64,000 nt of DNA from positions 41,362,097 to 41,426,096 of the forward strand of contig NC_077242.1 of NCBI RefSeq assembly GCF_947179165.1. The letters are read 5' to 3'. Source of the DNA: Solanum dulcamara. Lineage: Eukaryota > Streptophyta > Magnoliopsida > Solanales > Solanaceae. The notes below the pieces were generated by a model. The model was not told the origin of the DNA. It worked only from the letters and a program-made list of their open reading frames with translations, and did not search any database. Of this stretch, positions 21,139 to 34,505 are shown piece after piece; position 1 is the stretch's first letter, and every line of letters begins with the position of its first letter. The position numbers and the translations under genes were made by a program.

Positions 21139-23500
21139 GGTATATTACTTGTATTAAATGATGCTGGAAGTGGAAAAATTTCACAAGGATGCTTGAAGTT
21201 AAAAACAAGCCAAATTAAAATCGTAGTAGCTAAATCGAAGTCGCGTAGTGTGATGTCATTGTGGTGCTGCGGGTGAAACTGGTGGGGTTGTGTGTTGCAG
21301 GGATTTAAAGGGGTTTAAAAAGGGTGTGGGTTCTTCTGGTTGCATCCACATGACCCTCCGTTTGGTATGGTTAATGATTTTGCAAAATAAAGATTAAAAA
21401 CTCTATTTTGGTATCGTATTGTGGAGCTAGTTGTTTAGAGCTTGTATTTTGTAATGTTGAAGTGATTTACTTGTAAATATGATGCTGGTTTTTGTTATTG
21501 GTATGGTTTTTGATATTTTTTCCAAGTCGAAATCTCGGGGACGTTGAAGTTACAGGGGAAATACTGCTCGATTTTCGGTAGCTTCAGAACTAATAACAAA
21601 CTAGTCGAGAGTAATTGATAGAAAATGACTCCTATTAGTACTTGGTTGTAGAGTGGGATATTGGAAAGTTAAAATCTATTAACCTTAGTATTACTTTCAT
21701 GTCAAATAGGTTAAGGAGGTATCAAGACAAGATGGATTTCAATTAATCCCTAAACAGGTATGTGAAGCACTTCTTTCTCTTGGCATGATTTTAGTACAAA
21801 TTGGTAAAGCTACCCTTCTTCCCTCTTGATATGTCTTTGACATAAGTATGATGTTATAATTCTATGATTACTCACTGAGTCCCATCATGGGCCGGGTACG
21901 TTATGTGATGGTATGGTAAAGTAATAAGAAGGTTATGATACCGAGCTTATGACGGGTCAGGTATGATATATGTATATAATGACTTTATGAGGAAAAGTAG
22001 AGGGTATGTAAAGCTTATTATATTCCTTCTTTTGGCATGACACATAGAAAGACAATGGACGAAGAATGTGCAAAGTCTACAAGAAGCTCCTATTTTTAAG
22101 TACACTAGGATGACCAATATTTTTAATTTTCTCGAACGTATGTCTTTTTGCCTCAATTCATGTGAAAGTGTCCAACCATCCTAAGTTGGTATAATTTATG
22201 TTGTGGTATAAGGCATGACTCGCATTCACTCCTTTAAGCTAGAACTCTTCCAATAATTGAACTATAACTTCTCAAGTTTTTCTATACCTTGGGAAGGAGT
22301 AAGTAGGTAAAGTAAATCTTTTTTTTTTGGCATGAACTTTATGAAACGAATAGATGAAGTATATGTGATCCCAAGGAGGTCCCTATTCTCAAAGACTCTT
22401 AGAAGGCTATTTTATTGACTTCCAAAAGATATTTTATTACGCCTTGATACGAGTAGATGATTTCAAAAGTGCTACCTTGATGCAAACCATAATGACACTC
22501 CAAAGGTACTTGTTATGGCTATTGTTCTAATTTTTGAACGATAGTTCATTTTAATTATTTCAACAAGTCTCCAATGATGATTTAAATTGTATATGGTTAC
22601 TCACTATTCTACTCGTGTATACTGTAACCCTTGTTTCTCTGAGTCCCGGGCCGGGAACATAATCGTGAGCAGTTCACTGCATTGTCTATTGAGTCCCTCA
22701 CTAAAGGGTTGGGTATGCAATATGAGGAAATGGTAATGCAATGACATGAATAACTCACCGAGTCCCTCACTAGAGAGCTAGGAACGTATGTATATATATA
22801 TGATGATGTGATGTGATATGATAAGGTGATGATGGCACCGAGCCTTATGATGGTCCTATAGATATATGTTTCACCGTGTCCCTAAAAGGGCTGACTGTAT
22901 TGTATAATATGAGCATACATGTTTTATGATTCACAAGGTACAGTTACAGTGTTTTCTTAAGTAACAAATTTATCCCCCTGGTTCCTTTTATTTCAGATAT
23001 GTTTCCAGTTATGCTTTACATACTCAGTACATATGTCGTACTGACCCCTCTTTCTTTGGGGGGTTGCGTTCATGCCCGCAGGTACAGACACACGTTTTGG
23101 AGACCCATCAACTTAGGACTCTTACAAGTAAGTTTGGGAAAAGCTCCATTGTATCAGAGCCTAGTTGTGGTACTGGTCTCTTGATTTGTACACTCATTTT
23201 GTTTATTCAGGGGTACGACGGGGGACCTGTCCTGCCTTATGTTATCATTGTACTCTTAGAGGTTTGTATGTATGTGAGTTTTATATGGGTTGTATACGCA
23301 CATATGTACAGTTGTGCTGATATGGTTTATATTTTGGGGGATGTTTTCCCCTATCGTGATAGCTGTGCCGGCTGAGGTGTTATCTAGTATATTTGTATAC
23401 TATGACTCAAGAAGGGAACATGTTTGCTTATAGCTAACAAGGGTATACGCGAGTGTCCAGTTTGGGCACCTATCATGGTCTACGAGGTTGGGTCGTGACA

Positions 23501-24060
23501 CAATGGACCTCAACCAAAATTCACATATACTGAATTTTTCAAACAACTGACGGTCCTTGAGAATTTACAAGACAATCCTCAAATGATTTTTATGATCTTT
23601 CTCACTCCGAGAATAGATCAAAATATCATCAATGAGCACGATAACAAACATATTCAAGTATTACTTGAACACCCTATTTATCAAATCTATAAAAGTGTAG
23701 GGGCATTTGTTAGTCCAAAAGACATAACCAAGAATTCAAAGTGACCATACTGAGTTCTAAAAGCCACCTTCGGAATGTCAAATTCCCTTACTCAGAGTTG
23801 ATGATAACGTGATTGAAGATCAATTTATGAAAAGTAGCATCCTTTTTGAAGTTGATCAAACAAGTCATCAATCCTTGGAATGTGATACTATTTTTAATTG
23901 TAACTTTGTTCAATTGTCGATAATCAATACACATAAGAAGAGAACCATCCTTCTTTCTGACAAAGAGAACCGAAGCACTCCATAGAGAGATACTTGGTCT
24001 AAAGAAAATATTTTCTAACAAATCTTTCAACTAATCCTTTAACTCTTTCAATTCTATCAG
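23501..24060 (-). pseudogene. Element B reverse transcriptase, N-terminal part (decayed)
   Basis: The minus strand shows [26 protein letters not shown] (23880-24000), then broken copies of the KIDL and FGL motifs and an intact catalytic core [10 protein letters not shown] near 23625-23650. The sequence then runs into CEFWL at the edge of solo LTR b. Frame changes near 23790 and 23850 break it. This is the half of RT that lies before the two solo LTRs. Confidence 0.88.
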
Positions 24061-24700
24061 GGCCATTTAATGGGGGAAAATAAAGATAGATTGAGTATCG
24101 AGGAGAAGATCAATAGAAAAGTCTATTTCCCTTTTGGGAGGAATGCCTAGGAGGTCATCGAAGAAAATCATTTTCCAAGCTTTAAGGCCTGAGATGAATT
24201 TACTCCTAAACATAGAATTACTACCTTTTCATTCTAGAACTGGCTCATTTGGAAACTAAAACTTCACCATACAGGTCCTATAACAAATAAAGTATAAAAT
24301 GCATGAAGCCAATGCATATCGAGAATAACATCAAAATCAGTCATATCTAGCTCTATAAGATCAATTTAGGTGATTTTATAAAAAAAATAAAACTAGGCAA
24401 TTTCTATAGATATTTTTAGCCACAACTAAATAACCAATAGGAGTATAAACCAAAAATAGCTCTCACAAGATCTCAAAACTAGCAATGAACCTCATACCAA
24501 GATAAGGAGTAACAAATGATGGAGTAGCACCCGGATCTAATAATGCAAAAATATCAAAGTCGAAGACTTTCAACATACTAGTCACAACATTGGGGCAATC
24601 CTCTAACTCCTGATGACATTTAAGGGCATAAAATCTGTTTTGGCACTGACCACTACCCAAAGTACTAACATGCCTATTTGGATGATCGGTACCCTGAGTC
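24061..24700 (-). pseudogene. Element B protease region (decayed)
   Basis: The minus strand 24463-24660 carries CPNVVTSMLKVFDFDIFALLDPGATPSFVTPYL, here quoted only in part as FALLDPGATPSFVTP: the retropepsin active site with DPGA in place of DSGA. The part 24061-24460 is the second half of the domain and linker with several stops. Confidence 0.83.
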
Positions 24701-25700
24701 TAAGCCCGGGGTCTAGCACCACTCCTACAGTTCCTCTAGTGATAACCCATCTTTCCACACCTATAGCACACATCCGACCCTACTAGGCATTATTCCTTAT
24801 AATTCCTCCCATATCTATTGCATTGAGGGATGACTTGACCACTCAGAGCTCCTCCATGTGACTTAGGATTTGTCACATTATCCTTATCAAATTTTGGAGC
24901 CAGAGTGTTAGATGAAGCTTGGCAGAATACCTCTGACAAAACTGAGGACGACCACCATTTTTGGACATACCATGAGCGAAGTTACCACCATCAGTTCAAT
25001 CCTTCTTGTTCTTCATGTGTTATAAGCCTTGAAATATCCATCTACTTGATGAGCATGGTTGTTCTACACTCTTTGACCACCTAGCTAGATACACTCAAAA
25101 CAAATGAGCCCTTGGATCCCCAACCATGGAAGGAATATATTTGGACAATATGGTGAATTTGAAGGCATACTTCCTCACACTCATGTTACCTTGACGAAAA
25201 TTTATGAACTCTTGCACCTTGGCCTCTCTCAACTCCAATGGAAAGAATTGGTCAAGAAAAGCATCCTTGAACGCCTCCCACTCAATGGGACCATCACCTA
25301 TACCTCTTTCACCCATCCATTATTCATACAACACTTGAGCAAACCCTTTTAGTTGATATGTGGCCTAGTCTTCTTTTTCAACCAGGCTAACACCTATGAT
25401 GCCAACAATCTTACAAATACCTTCCATGAACTCTTATGGATCTTTATACACCTTAGAACCATGAAAATATAGAGGGTTCATACATGTGAAATCATAAACG
25501 CGGCTAGCCTTTGTACCCACATTTGGGTTCACGGAAGCTACCACCTCACATTTCACTTGAGCCACCATGGCTTGAAAAGAACTTGGAAAGTGGTTCGAAA
25601 CTTCAGATGAAATGATTGTTCATTCAAAGGGTCATTTGAAGCTTGTTGCTCCTCCTCAAAATTCCTTTGGATAGGGTATCTTTGTGGGGGAATGATTCTA
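24701..25700 (-). pseudogene. Element B gag (decayed)
   Basis: The minus strand 25095-25316 encodes the gag core WEAFKDAFLDQFFPLELREAK, followed by FINFRQGNMSVRKYAFKFT. A decayed CCHC knuckle lies near 24740-24790. The probable N-terminus is near 25695, reading IPPQRYPIQRNFEEEQQ, where the initial ATG may have become ATC. The similar motif RYPIRSNV in element D at 56660 shows that B and D are related families. Confidence 0.84.
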
Positions 25701-25876
25701 TAATAGAAAAGAGAAAGTATTAGAGGAGAAAGCCTTAGAGTTCAACTCTATAGCACAAAGTGGTGTTTTTCATAAGAGCGTCATAGCCACCTATTCATAG
25801 ATGTGGCATACTTCACAATGATGAACAAGAATCTACTTGATGCGGTATGATATACTCCCTAGGACTATTGAACTTG

Positions 25877-25888
25877 GCTCTAATACTA
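25877..25888 (-). other. Element B primer binding site
   Basis: The minus strand reads TAGTATTAGAGC, two changes from the initiator-Met complement TGGTATCAGAGC, placed just inside the right LTR. Confidence 0.75.
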
Positions 25889-25892
25889 AGTT

Positions 25893-26821
25893 TGTTACTA
25901 CCCAAGCTAGACTCTAGGTGCGACACGACAGTTAAAATCCCCGAGGGACCCCAACCAAGCCTCTTCGCATATCATTCATGAGCATACATAAGGTAAATAA
26001 GTAAATAATCAAATAAGCTAAAACATAGACATTGAATCATAGTTCAATAGAGAGCAAAAGTTTCAAAATTTGAAATGAAGGACAACATAATTTCTAAACA
26101 TATAACGTGCCTCTACTAACTAGATGAGAGCATAAGAGAACTCCTAGCTCACCCATGACAGTATAAGAGAATGAAATATTCAAATAACGCCAATGAAAAT
26201 AAAATTTCATGTCCTCGAAATATGAGGACTCACCACCAATACAAATGTAATAAGCTCTTACCACGAACGGGTGGATGACCGTGATCATCGGGCCCTATAT
26301 TAGATATAATGTAGAAAAAATATGTGTAATAAATAGAATGCACTAAGTATGTAAGAACTATGCATGGGAAACAAGCATAGGACATAATCAATATGAATTA
26401 TGGGATGCAAGGCCAATATCTTAAAATATGAATAAAGTCATGAAAATATTAAAACATTAAACTCATTGGTCAATGCATCAAAACATCATCATCATAAGAA
26501 CTTTATAATTTTTCTTTAACTAGTGTGGGATAAGACCTTAATCGACACTTAAGACCATGCAAGCTATAACATGGAATAGAATGAACCTCACATCATAAGG
26601 AGAAGGCTACCTTGACATGGTAGATTTCTTGATAGTACTTTTTCTTTAACTTTGCTATATATGGATCCACTAGCTTTGCCATATTGTTATCTTTAAACAT
26701 ATAATGGCAACATAGTTAGGTAATAAAGGTTGCTATTAGGATTCCTTTGGGTAGCTACAATGTCTACTAGACTGAACCCCAACTTAAAGTCCTCTCGGGC
26801 TAAGTCTTATCCCAATGGAAC
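25893..26821 (-). mobile_element. Element B right (5') LTR, first part
   Basis: It starts TGTTACTACCCAAGCTAGACTCTAGG, matching 10160, and follows the left LTR as far as the insertion of T4. It resumes at 37771. No gene is seen in it. Confidence 0.88.
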
Positions 26822-29718
26822 TGTCACGACCCAATCTTGTAGGCCATGACTGGTGCTCGAGTTGGACATTCTTATATACACCTGTTAACTATATGATCAA
26901 TCCATAACTAAACATAATATGAAACCTATAAAGACCCAAAATGTAGTAGAAGAACTGTCGTATAAATATATACATATCAGGCAACTTGTCTCCTAAGGAG
27001 ACACAATTATCAATAGGTAACACAATACATAAGCCGATGAGGCTGTCATAGCATATGGGAACATCCCACTACATATATACACGCAAGCCGATAAGGCTTC
27101 CACTATGTAATACATCCCAAAATAAATATGCATATACACAAGACGACAAGGCTGCTACTACGAATGGGAATGTCCTTAAACATAAGTCATACAAGCATAG
27201 CTGGACAACATCTAAATACAACCCATGCATATTTCTACGTACCTCTAAGAGTGTTAATAGTAGCATATAATGAGACAAGGTCCCGCTATATCAAAAGGAT
27301 ATATACCAAAAGTCTAGGTTCTGGGACAATGGAGCACTCCAAAATAACTGAATGAAAATCCTAAGCTCGCAGATCCACAAAATAAGTATTTGTACCTCCA
27401 GGCATGAAATGTAGCCCCCCCCCAAAGGAAGGAGAGTCAGTATAAGAAATGCACTAAGCATATAAAATATGCAATACAGTAAGAAAGATCATAATTAAAG
27501 TAGAGAGTCCAGGAGACAAGTATGATAATCAATAACTCACTGTACATATGCCTTACAAAACAAATCATGCAAATCATTATGGAACTTGGTGCCATAATCG
27601 TATCACTATACTATGATATCATCATATACATATACCATACCTGAACTTGTAGTAAGGGACTCAGTGAATATAGTCATGTACATGTATACCATACCCGGGC
27701 CCATCATGGGACTCGGTGAATGATGTAGTAAGATTGTGCATGATAACATATCCGTCCCAGGACTCGGTGAAAGATATAATAATAATATACACGACCAGAG
27801 TACTGAGTAACCATACACATTTAGATCATCATTTGAGAGTCAATAGATAAGTAGGCCAATTAATACTTGAGTATCAGGGTGATAGTCATGTTAAGTACTC
27901 TTTGAATACCATTATGAACTATGTTAAAAAAGCCTTAGGGGTCACACACACCTATCAAGATAATGTGAGAAAGCTTATGAAAGTTAAGGACATTAATCAT
28001 TACAGGGTCTTTAAGACTAAGGACTTTCACATACCAACTACTGTCCAACGTATAAAAGACTCAAGGGTAGTAGCTCAACTACTTTAAGAATTTTAACATC
28101 AATAAATGAATAAGAATTAGGAATCTTACTCGGAACCTATGAATGGAACTACCCCAAAGCTCATATCATATATCACTTATATCTAAGACATGACAAAAGA
28201 AAGAAGGGATAACTTTACATACCTTTAGCGCTTATTTTCCATACAGCACGTATGCTGCCCAATAGTATCTCAACCTATATTAAGATGTCAAGAACTACGG
28301 TTAAGCTACGGGGAGATTCAAAATGTATTCTAACGTTAGTAACTCCTTTCTAGATAATTAGATGATGTTTCTTACATTCAAATCAATCACACAATAGTCA
28401 AGCCAATACCAATAACTTATACGTTCAGGTATTACACCGAAGCTTTTTAAGGCAGATTCAAGAACACTCCGAACAGTCCACACAACATTCCAAATAGCCC
28501 ATATTCACAGTATTTGATAACAATCCGTATACGACTACTATATTTTCAAGTTATCCTTAATAGTCCATAGTCTTAACATTTTCATCTAAACAACCCTATC
28601 ACATCCCCACCAACATATAACACAAAACCTAATCTTAATTATCATTAATATTTCAAGCTCAATAAGAACAACAATAGCATATCAAAACAGCCCCTAAGGA
28701 ACTACGTAAAGAGATGCCCGATAATCTCATGAAAACCTACGAACATGCCAAACAAACCATCCACTTTTATGATACATTCTTAACCCATCCTTTTCCTTTA
28801 AATTCCTGGATTACACCAGCAACTATATGGCAACAACATCATCTATTTAAAGGCAAGAAAACTATATGAACATCACTATAATCCTTACAGCAGTCCACAA
28901 ATAAATTTAACTTCAACTTAACCATTAAGTACCTTCATTCTCATCATAACATTCATAACAATAACAATCAAAATACTAAGCAAAATTAGTTCACCATCTT
29001 CTACACCAAACATCCCCCTACAACTTCAACCATGGTTCAACATCAACACACATAATTCATGATTCAATTTATATTTACACATTTACAGCATGTCTAAATC
29101 CCTACTAAAACATATAATAAGATGATCCAACCTTACCTTAATAATTTGACTCCTCAACATGGCTGAAATTTGTGAATTGAAAGAATAAATATTTTTGGTT
29201 GCTCCAATGGCTACTTCATATTACTATAGATCTTCCAATTCGTTGGAATACTTCAACAAAACTAATTTTTGATCACCAAGTTTGGATCTATCCATGGTCA
29301 TCCATGGCCGAGACTTCCTCTCTCTGTCTCTATAATAATTTTCTTTTGATTGAATAATGATGAAATGGTTTCATTAGTCACTAACTTAGCTTAAGTATGT
29401 TGTCTACAAGCTGTACACATGTCCCACTCATGGCTTAGGCTAATCAAATTTGGCCATACCATGGGTGGGGTCCACACAGTCACTAATACATAATTATTAG
29501 ATAATTAATTCTTACTCCTCACTTAATAATTTAATCATGGTTAATTAATCCTTAATATCCACTTATATTTCTAGACCAAATAAAATTTATAACCAATTCG
29601 TGTATTAATTAAAATTGGGGATAAAAAGTCTCTATCTCATATCTCAGAATAATCTTGTCGTCAATTTACCTCGATTAACATAAAAATATTCTAATGTACA
29701 AAAGTGCGGTATATAACA
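26822..29718 (-). mobile_element. T4 left (3') LTR, 2897 bp
   Basis: It starts TGTCACGACCCAATCTTGTAGG and ends GGTATATAACA. It aligns along its length with the right LTR except for one ~310 bp unit that is single here and doubled there. It holds the GGACTCAGTGA cluster at 27640-27780. No gene is seen. Confidence 0.92.
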
Positions 29719-29754
29719 TCCTTCCCCCCTCTAGAACATTCGTCCTCGAATGTT
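29719..29754 (-). other. T4 polypurine tract and perfect stem-loop
   Basis: The minus strand shows a TAGAGGGGGGAAGGA purine run (29719-29733), then AACATTCG-TCCT-CGAATGTT, a perfect 8 bp stem with a 4-base loop (29735-29754). This is the least decayed copy of this stem-loop in the window. Confidence 0.88.
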
Positions 29755-29917
29755 AAACAAATCTCATAATATCTTATAAATATTTTGGGGAAATCTCTTT
29801 TATTTCTACAACATATAGTTTCACCTATCAATCCATGTAATCAATTTAGGAGTTTAGATTACCTATAGGCGTAGGGAACAAGTACAAATATTTATTTTCC
29901 ATCTCTTCTTCGCCTTC

Positions 29918-31130
29918 TCAGGTCAACTCTTCCCGATTATTTTTTTTCCATAATACCTTAATGAAAGCCACGTTCTTAGTACACAACTTTCTCACTTGAT
30001 GATCAAGTATAGCTATAGGTTGCTCCCCATAGGACAACTCCCCCGTCGGTTGGATATCATCCACGGGAAATATTCTAGAAGGGTCGCCTATACATTTGCA
30101 AAGCATTGATTCATGGAAGACTAGATGTACTACTTCTAAATCAAATGGTAGGTCTAACTCATATGCAACCTTACCTACCCTATGAATGATCTGATAAGGG
30201 CTAATGTACCTCGGGATAATATTCCCTTTCTTGCCAAATCTCATTACACCCTTCATGGCTGAAATCTTCAAGAACACCCAATCATCAACCTAAAACTTTA
30301 AGGGTCGATGTCGATTATCTGCATATGATTTATGTTGACTCTGGGCTGCTAATAGTCTCTCCTGAATAAGTTTCACTTTATCAATAGCTTGCTGAATCAT
30401 GTCTGGGCCTATTAGTTTAGGCTCACCAATATTAAACCAACCAATAGGTGACCTATACTTCCTGCCATACAAAACCTCATATGATGGCATCTAGATACTA
30501 GAATGGTAGCTATTATTATAAGCAAACTCAATAAGTGGCAAATGATCATCCCATCTACTTCTGAAATCAATAATACAAGCCCTCAATATATCTTCTAGTG
30601 TCTAAATAGTACGCTCAGCCTGTCCGTCAATTTGAGGATGAAATGATGTACTAAGATTCACATGTGTTCCTAATCCCTTCTGGAATGATCTTCAGAAGTT
30701 ACCTGTAAATTGAGCTCCTATGTCTTAGATAATAGATATGGGAACCCCGTGATATATTACTATCTCCTTGATATATAACTTCGCATAGTCCTCAACTGAA
30801 TATGTAGTCCTAACTAAAAGATAATGGGCTAATTTTGTCAGCCTATCTATAATAACCCATATGGAATCATACTTTCGTGGAGTGTGAGGTAAGCCTATAA
30901 TAAAGTCCATATTAATTTCTTCCTATCTAAATTGGGATTTCTATCTCCTGTAATAGTCCACCAGGCTTCTGATGCTCGATCTTAACCTGTTGACAATTTG
31001 GGCACTAGGCTCCAAACTCTGCTATATCCTTCTTCAGGCCATCCCACCAATATAAACATCTGAGGTCATGATATATCTTTGTTGACCCTGGATGAACAGA
31101 ATAATGGGCATAGTGTGCTTCCCCCATAAC
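29918..31130 (-). pseudogene. T4 integrase with chromodomain (decayed)
   Basis: The C-terminal domain and chromodomain (29918-30277) show KKGNIIPRYISPYQI, HLVFHESMLCKC and SYGEQPIAILDHQVRKLCTKN with VLWKKNNREE. Next, 30290-30490 has YEVLYGRKYRSPIGWF. The catalytic core starts near 30910 with MDFIIGLPHTPRKYDSIWVI, and the HPGSTKIYHDL-type zinc segment is at 31030-31130 after several stops. A stop at 30725 cuts the core. It would insert element DNA, guided by the chromodomain to marked chromatin; this copy cannot. Confidence 0.9.
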
Positions 31131-31133
31131 CTG

Positions 31134-32560
31134 TTATAGTAGCCCTGTAATCTCAGGTACGCATAATCTGCCCCTATACCTCAACACTCTATCAGGTGTG
31201 ATCTTAAATAGGGTATTTTTCTTTTGAAAGGCTGTATCCTTATATTTTTCCAGAATAAGGTCCTCGTATTGTCTTCGCTTTACTTCTCCCATAATAGGGG
31301 ATTCAACAACTCCTCGAACAAAAACTCCACCATCATCGAAATCAGCCAAATAGACTCCAAGGTTAGCTAATTGGAAAATCTCATAGACTATATCCTTCCA
31401 TTTTGGTGGTACATCGTCCAACCTACCCATAGATTTACGGCTGAGTGCATTTGCTACAACATTTGCTTTCCCTGGGTGGTATAAAATGTCAACATCATAA
31501 TCCTTTAGTAACTCTAGCCACCTTCTCTGCCGCAAATTCATCTCCTTTTGCGTAAAGATATATTGGAGTCTTTTGTGGTATGTGTAAATATCAACATGCA
31601 TGCCATATTGATAATGCCTCTATATTTTCAAAGTATGAATTTCTGCTGCTAACTCCAGATCATGAGTTAGATAATTTCTTTCATGCTTGCTAAGCTATCG
31701 GGCGGCATAGCTATAACTCTACCATGTTGCACAGCATAGCCCAACACCGGAAGCATCATAATAAATGACATAGCAATCTTGTCCTTTAGGAAGAGTTAGA
31801 ATAGGGGCCGTAGTCAACTTATCTTTCAGCAACTAAAAGCTTTGTTCACAAGCATCGGTCCACTAGAACTTAGTCGCCTTCTGAGTTAGCCTTGTTAAAG
31901 GTGCTAAAATCGAAGCAAACTTCTTTATGAATCTCCTGTAATATCTTTCTAGCCCTATAAAACTACGTACCTCAGTAGGTGTCATAGGTTTAGGGCAAGT
32001 CTTTACAGCCTCAATCTTCTGTGTATCTACTTGAATACCACCAGCTTCAATGATATGCCCTAAGAATGCTACTGAAGTCAACCAGAATTCACATTTAGAG
32101 AACTTTGCATACAACTTCTGGTGCTGGAGCACCCTAAGTACTGCCCTCAAATAGTTTGCATAATCCTCCTCTGATTATGAATAGACCAGAATATCATCAA
32201 TAAATATAATCAAGAACAGGTCTAGAAATCTCTTGAACACTCGGTTTATTAGATCCATAAACACTACTGGAGTATTGGTCAGCCCAAAAGACATCATCCT
32301 AAACTTATAATGCCCGTATCGGTTCCTGAACGCAGTCTTTGAAATATCTACTTGCTTTACCCATACCCGATGATAGCCTGACCGTAGGTCTATCTTTGAG
32401 AAACACTTAGCACCCTACAACTGGTCAAATAAATCATCAATCCTAGGGAGGGAATATCTATTCTTTATTGTCACTTTATTCAACTGCCTATAATAAATAC
32501 ACATCAGCAGCGACCCATCTTTCTTTCTCAAGACTAGTATCAGTGCTCCCTAAGGTGATG
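31134..32560 (-). pseudogene. T4 reverse transcriptase and RNase H (decayed)
   Basis: RNase H and linker: [24 protein letters not shown] and [19 protein letters not shown] in 31134-31601. The RT-RNase H connection at 31863-32150 gives FWLTSVAFLGHIIEAGG and EVRSFIGLERYYRRFI. The RT palm has an intact FIDDILVYS near 32180-32205, unlike T1, followed by a TAA stop. The upstream RT part (32210-32560) has stops in the KID and LNK regions. Gene order and motifs are those of Ty3/gypsy chromoviruses. Confidence 0.9.
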
Positions 32561-32599
32561 TGTTGGGCCAAATAAAGCCCTCTTTTAACTAATCTCTTA

Positions 32600-33255
32600 G
32601 CTGTTCCTTTAATTCCTTTAATTCTACAGGTTCTATTCTATAAGGAGGAATAGATATGGGCTGAGTATCAGGCAACACATCTATACTGAACTCTATCTCC
32701 CGCTCAGGAGGGAGACTTGGAAGTTTATATGGGAATACATCTAGAAATTCATTAACTATCGGAATTGACTAAAGAGTCGGTACTTCTATTTTTAAGTCAA
32801 GCACATTAACTAGATGATAAATATAAACATTTCTAACTGTCTTCCTTTCCTTGAGGTATGAAATAAACTTACCCCTCGGTGATGCCGTATTCCCAGCCAT
32901 TCTATAATTGACTCTGTTGGGAACTGAAATCAAACTACTTTTTCTCTACAATCAATATTAGCATAACAAGAAGCTAACCAATCCATGCCCATAATAACAT
33001 CAAATTATATCATATCTAACTCTATCAAATCTGCCTTGGCGTGAATACTATATATAATCACCAAACAATCTCGATATACTTGTTTGTATATAACATAATC
33101 TTCTACTGGTGTAGCTACCTCAAATAGTTCTATCAATTCAGGTTTTATCCTAATTCTATTAGCAATAAAGGGAGATATATATGATAAGGTGGAGCCTGGA
33201 TCTATCAATGCATATACTCCTTGAGAAACGATTGATAATATACCTGTAACCACAT
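32600..33255 (-). pseudogene. T4 protease (decayed)
   Basis: The minus strand 33005-33253 encodes SQGVYALIDPGSTLSYISPF, the retropepsin active site, nearly the same as in T1. The part 32600-33004 carries the end of the protease domain (the GMDWL region near 32985) and the linker with several stops. Confidence 0.87.
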
Positions 33256-33259
33256 TTGG

Positions 33260-34305
33260 TGATGTCTCCTAGTCTTGTCTACTAGCCAAGGCATATATGC
33301 AGTTCGAAGGACCGCTAGAACTGCAAGCTCCACCATGGCCTCTACCACGGCCTGTTGGTGTCTGAATACCCTGCCCCATAGGGCGCATAGCCACAAAACA
33401 AGATGAACCAACAACTATCCCAATAGGCTGAGCTACACCACTTAGATTACCCCGAATGGACACTCCCTCATGATATGGCCTTGACAACCACAAGTAAAAG
33501 AAGAACATGTGGAAAAATAGCATTCCCCAAAATGGGTCCTACCATAATGAGAACAACAAGGAAAATATGGTCTTGACTGGCGTGAACCCCTATTTATTAG
33601 TGAACTTGAAACCTTGGAGCTCTGACCGGCTCCTGAATACCCTGTGTTATTGAATCTCCTACCTGTGAACTGTGGTGGTGCACTCTGGGCTGACTGAGAA
33701 AGGTATCTACTGTACTACTGAGGCTGCCTACCTCGAAACTCGCTAGAATACCCAGCCAATCTAGCTCTCTTATGCTGGCCTCTGTTATAACCCTTATCGG
33801 TCTGACACCCTATGTGATGCTCCTCTACCCCTTGTGTATATGCTTATACCCGAGCAATATCCATACCTGGCTGAGAGGCTATTACCATAAAACTATTAAT
33901 CAAATAATGATCCATCCCCATCATATAATGATGCACTCTATTAGCTATATCAGCTATAAGAGTGGGTGCATGTCTTTCCAATGAATCAAACTCAAGGCTA
34001 TAATCTCGAACACTCCTTCCATTCTGCCTCAAATGTAAGAATCTATCAACTATGGCGCTCCACCCTTAGCTGGGGAGCTAGAGACTCAGGTATTGGGGAC
34101 TCAAGAGTTGGCGGTGGAGCTACACCCTAATCTACAGCTGCTTCTGCTCTAAGCTCATCTGGGGGTGGTGTAGTAGCAAAGCTCACTAACTAAAGTATAA
34201 TCTCGGGCATGGACTGGGCACGGGCCCTAGTAACTCTCTGAGTTTGGCTAATCCTCCTTCTACTGATTTATCCTTCTGGGCAGCTTTCTCTTTCTTTGGA
34301 GGCAT
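33260..34305 (-). pseudogene. T4 gag (decayed)
   Basis: The start is at 34303-34305 (MPPKKEKAAQKDKS), the same start as in T1. The gag core shows MRQNGRSVRDYSLEFDSLERHAP in part at 33844-34032. A CCHC-like knuckle near 33455-33505 reads FTCGCQGHIMRECP, though the first cysteine is replaced by serine. A G-rich tail with GRGRG and SSGPSN (33290-33400) leads to the protease. Stops at several points prevent a full product. Confidence 0.84.
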
Positions 34306-34493
34306 AGATGTAAATATTATAATCTGTTAGGCGGGAATTATACGGATAATATAGCTCTACCGCATAATCTAGAATAAGAGGGAAAGATAACATCCTAAAT
34401 ATCCTGTAGCTTCCTGTTCATAGATGTGGTGCATAATACACCAATAAACAAGACTCTATTAGACATGGTCTGTAGACACTCCAAGAATGAGTT

Positions 34494-34505
34494 GCTCTGA
34501 TACCA
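34494..34505 (-). other. T4 primer binding site
   Basis: The minus strand reads TGGTATCAGAGC exactly, the complement of the initiator-Met tRNA 3' end, 4 bp from the LTR. Confidence 0.92.

Larger units (their letters stand above)
20142..23500 (+). mobile_element. Solo LTR b of the T1 family, inverted (3359 bp)
   Basis: It starts TGTTATACCCCCTACTTTTG and ends GGTTGGGTCGTGACA: the reverse complement of the T1 LTR form. Target duplication CAATG is perfect (20137-20141 and 23501-23505). It lies back to back with solo LTR a, separated by 31 bp. The plus-strand TATA box is near 20777-20788. The transcription direction is away from LTR a. Confidence 0.94.
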
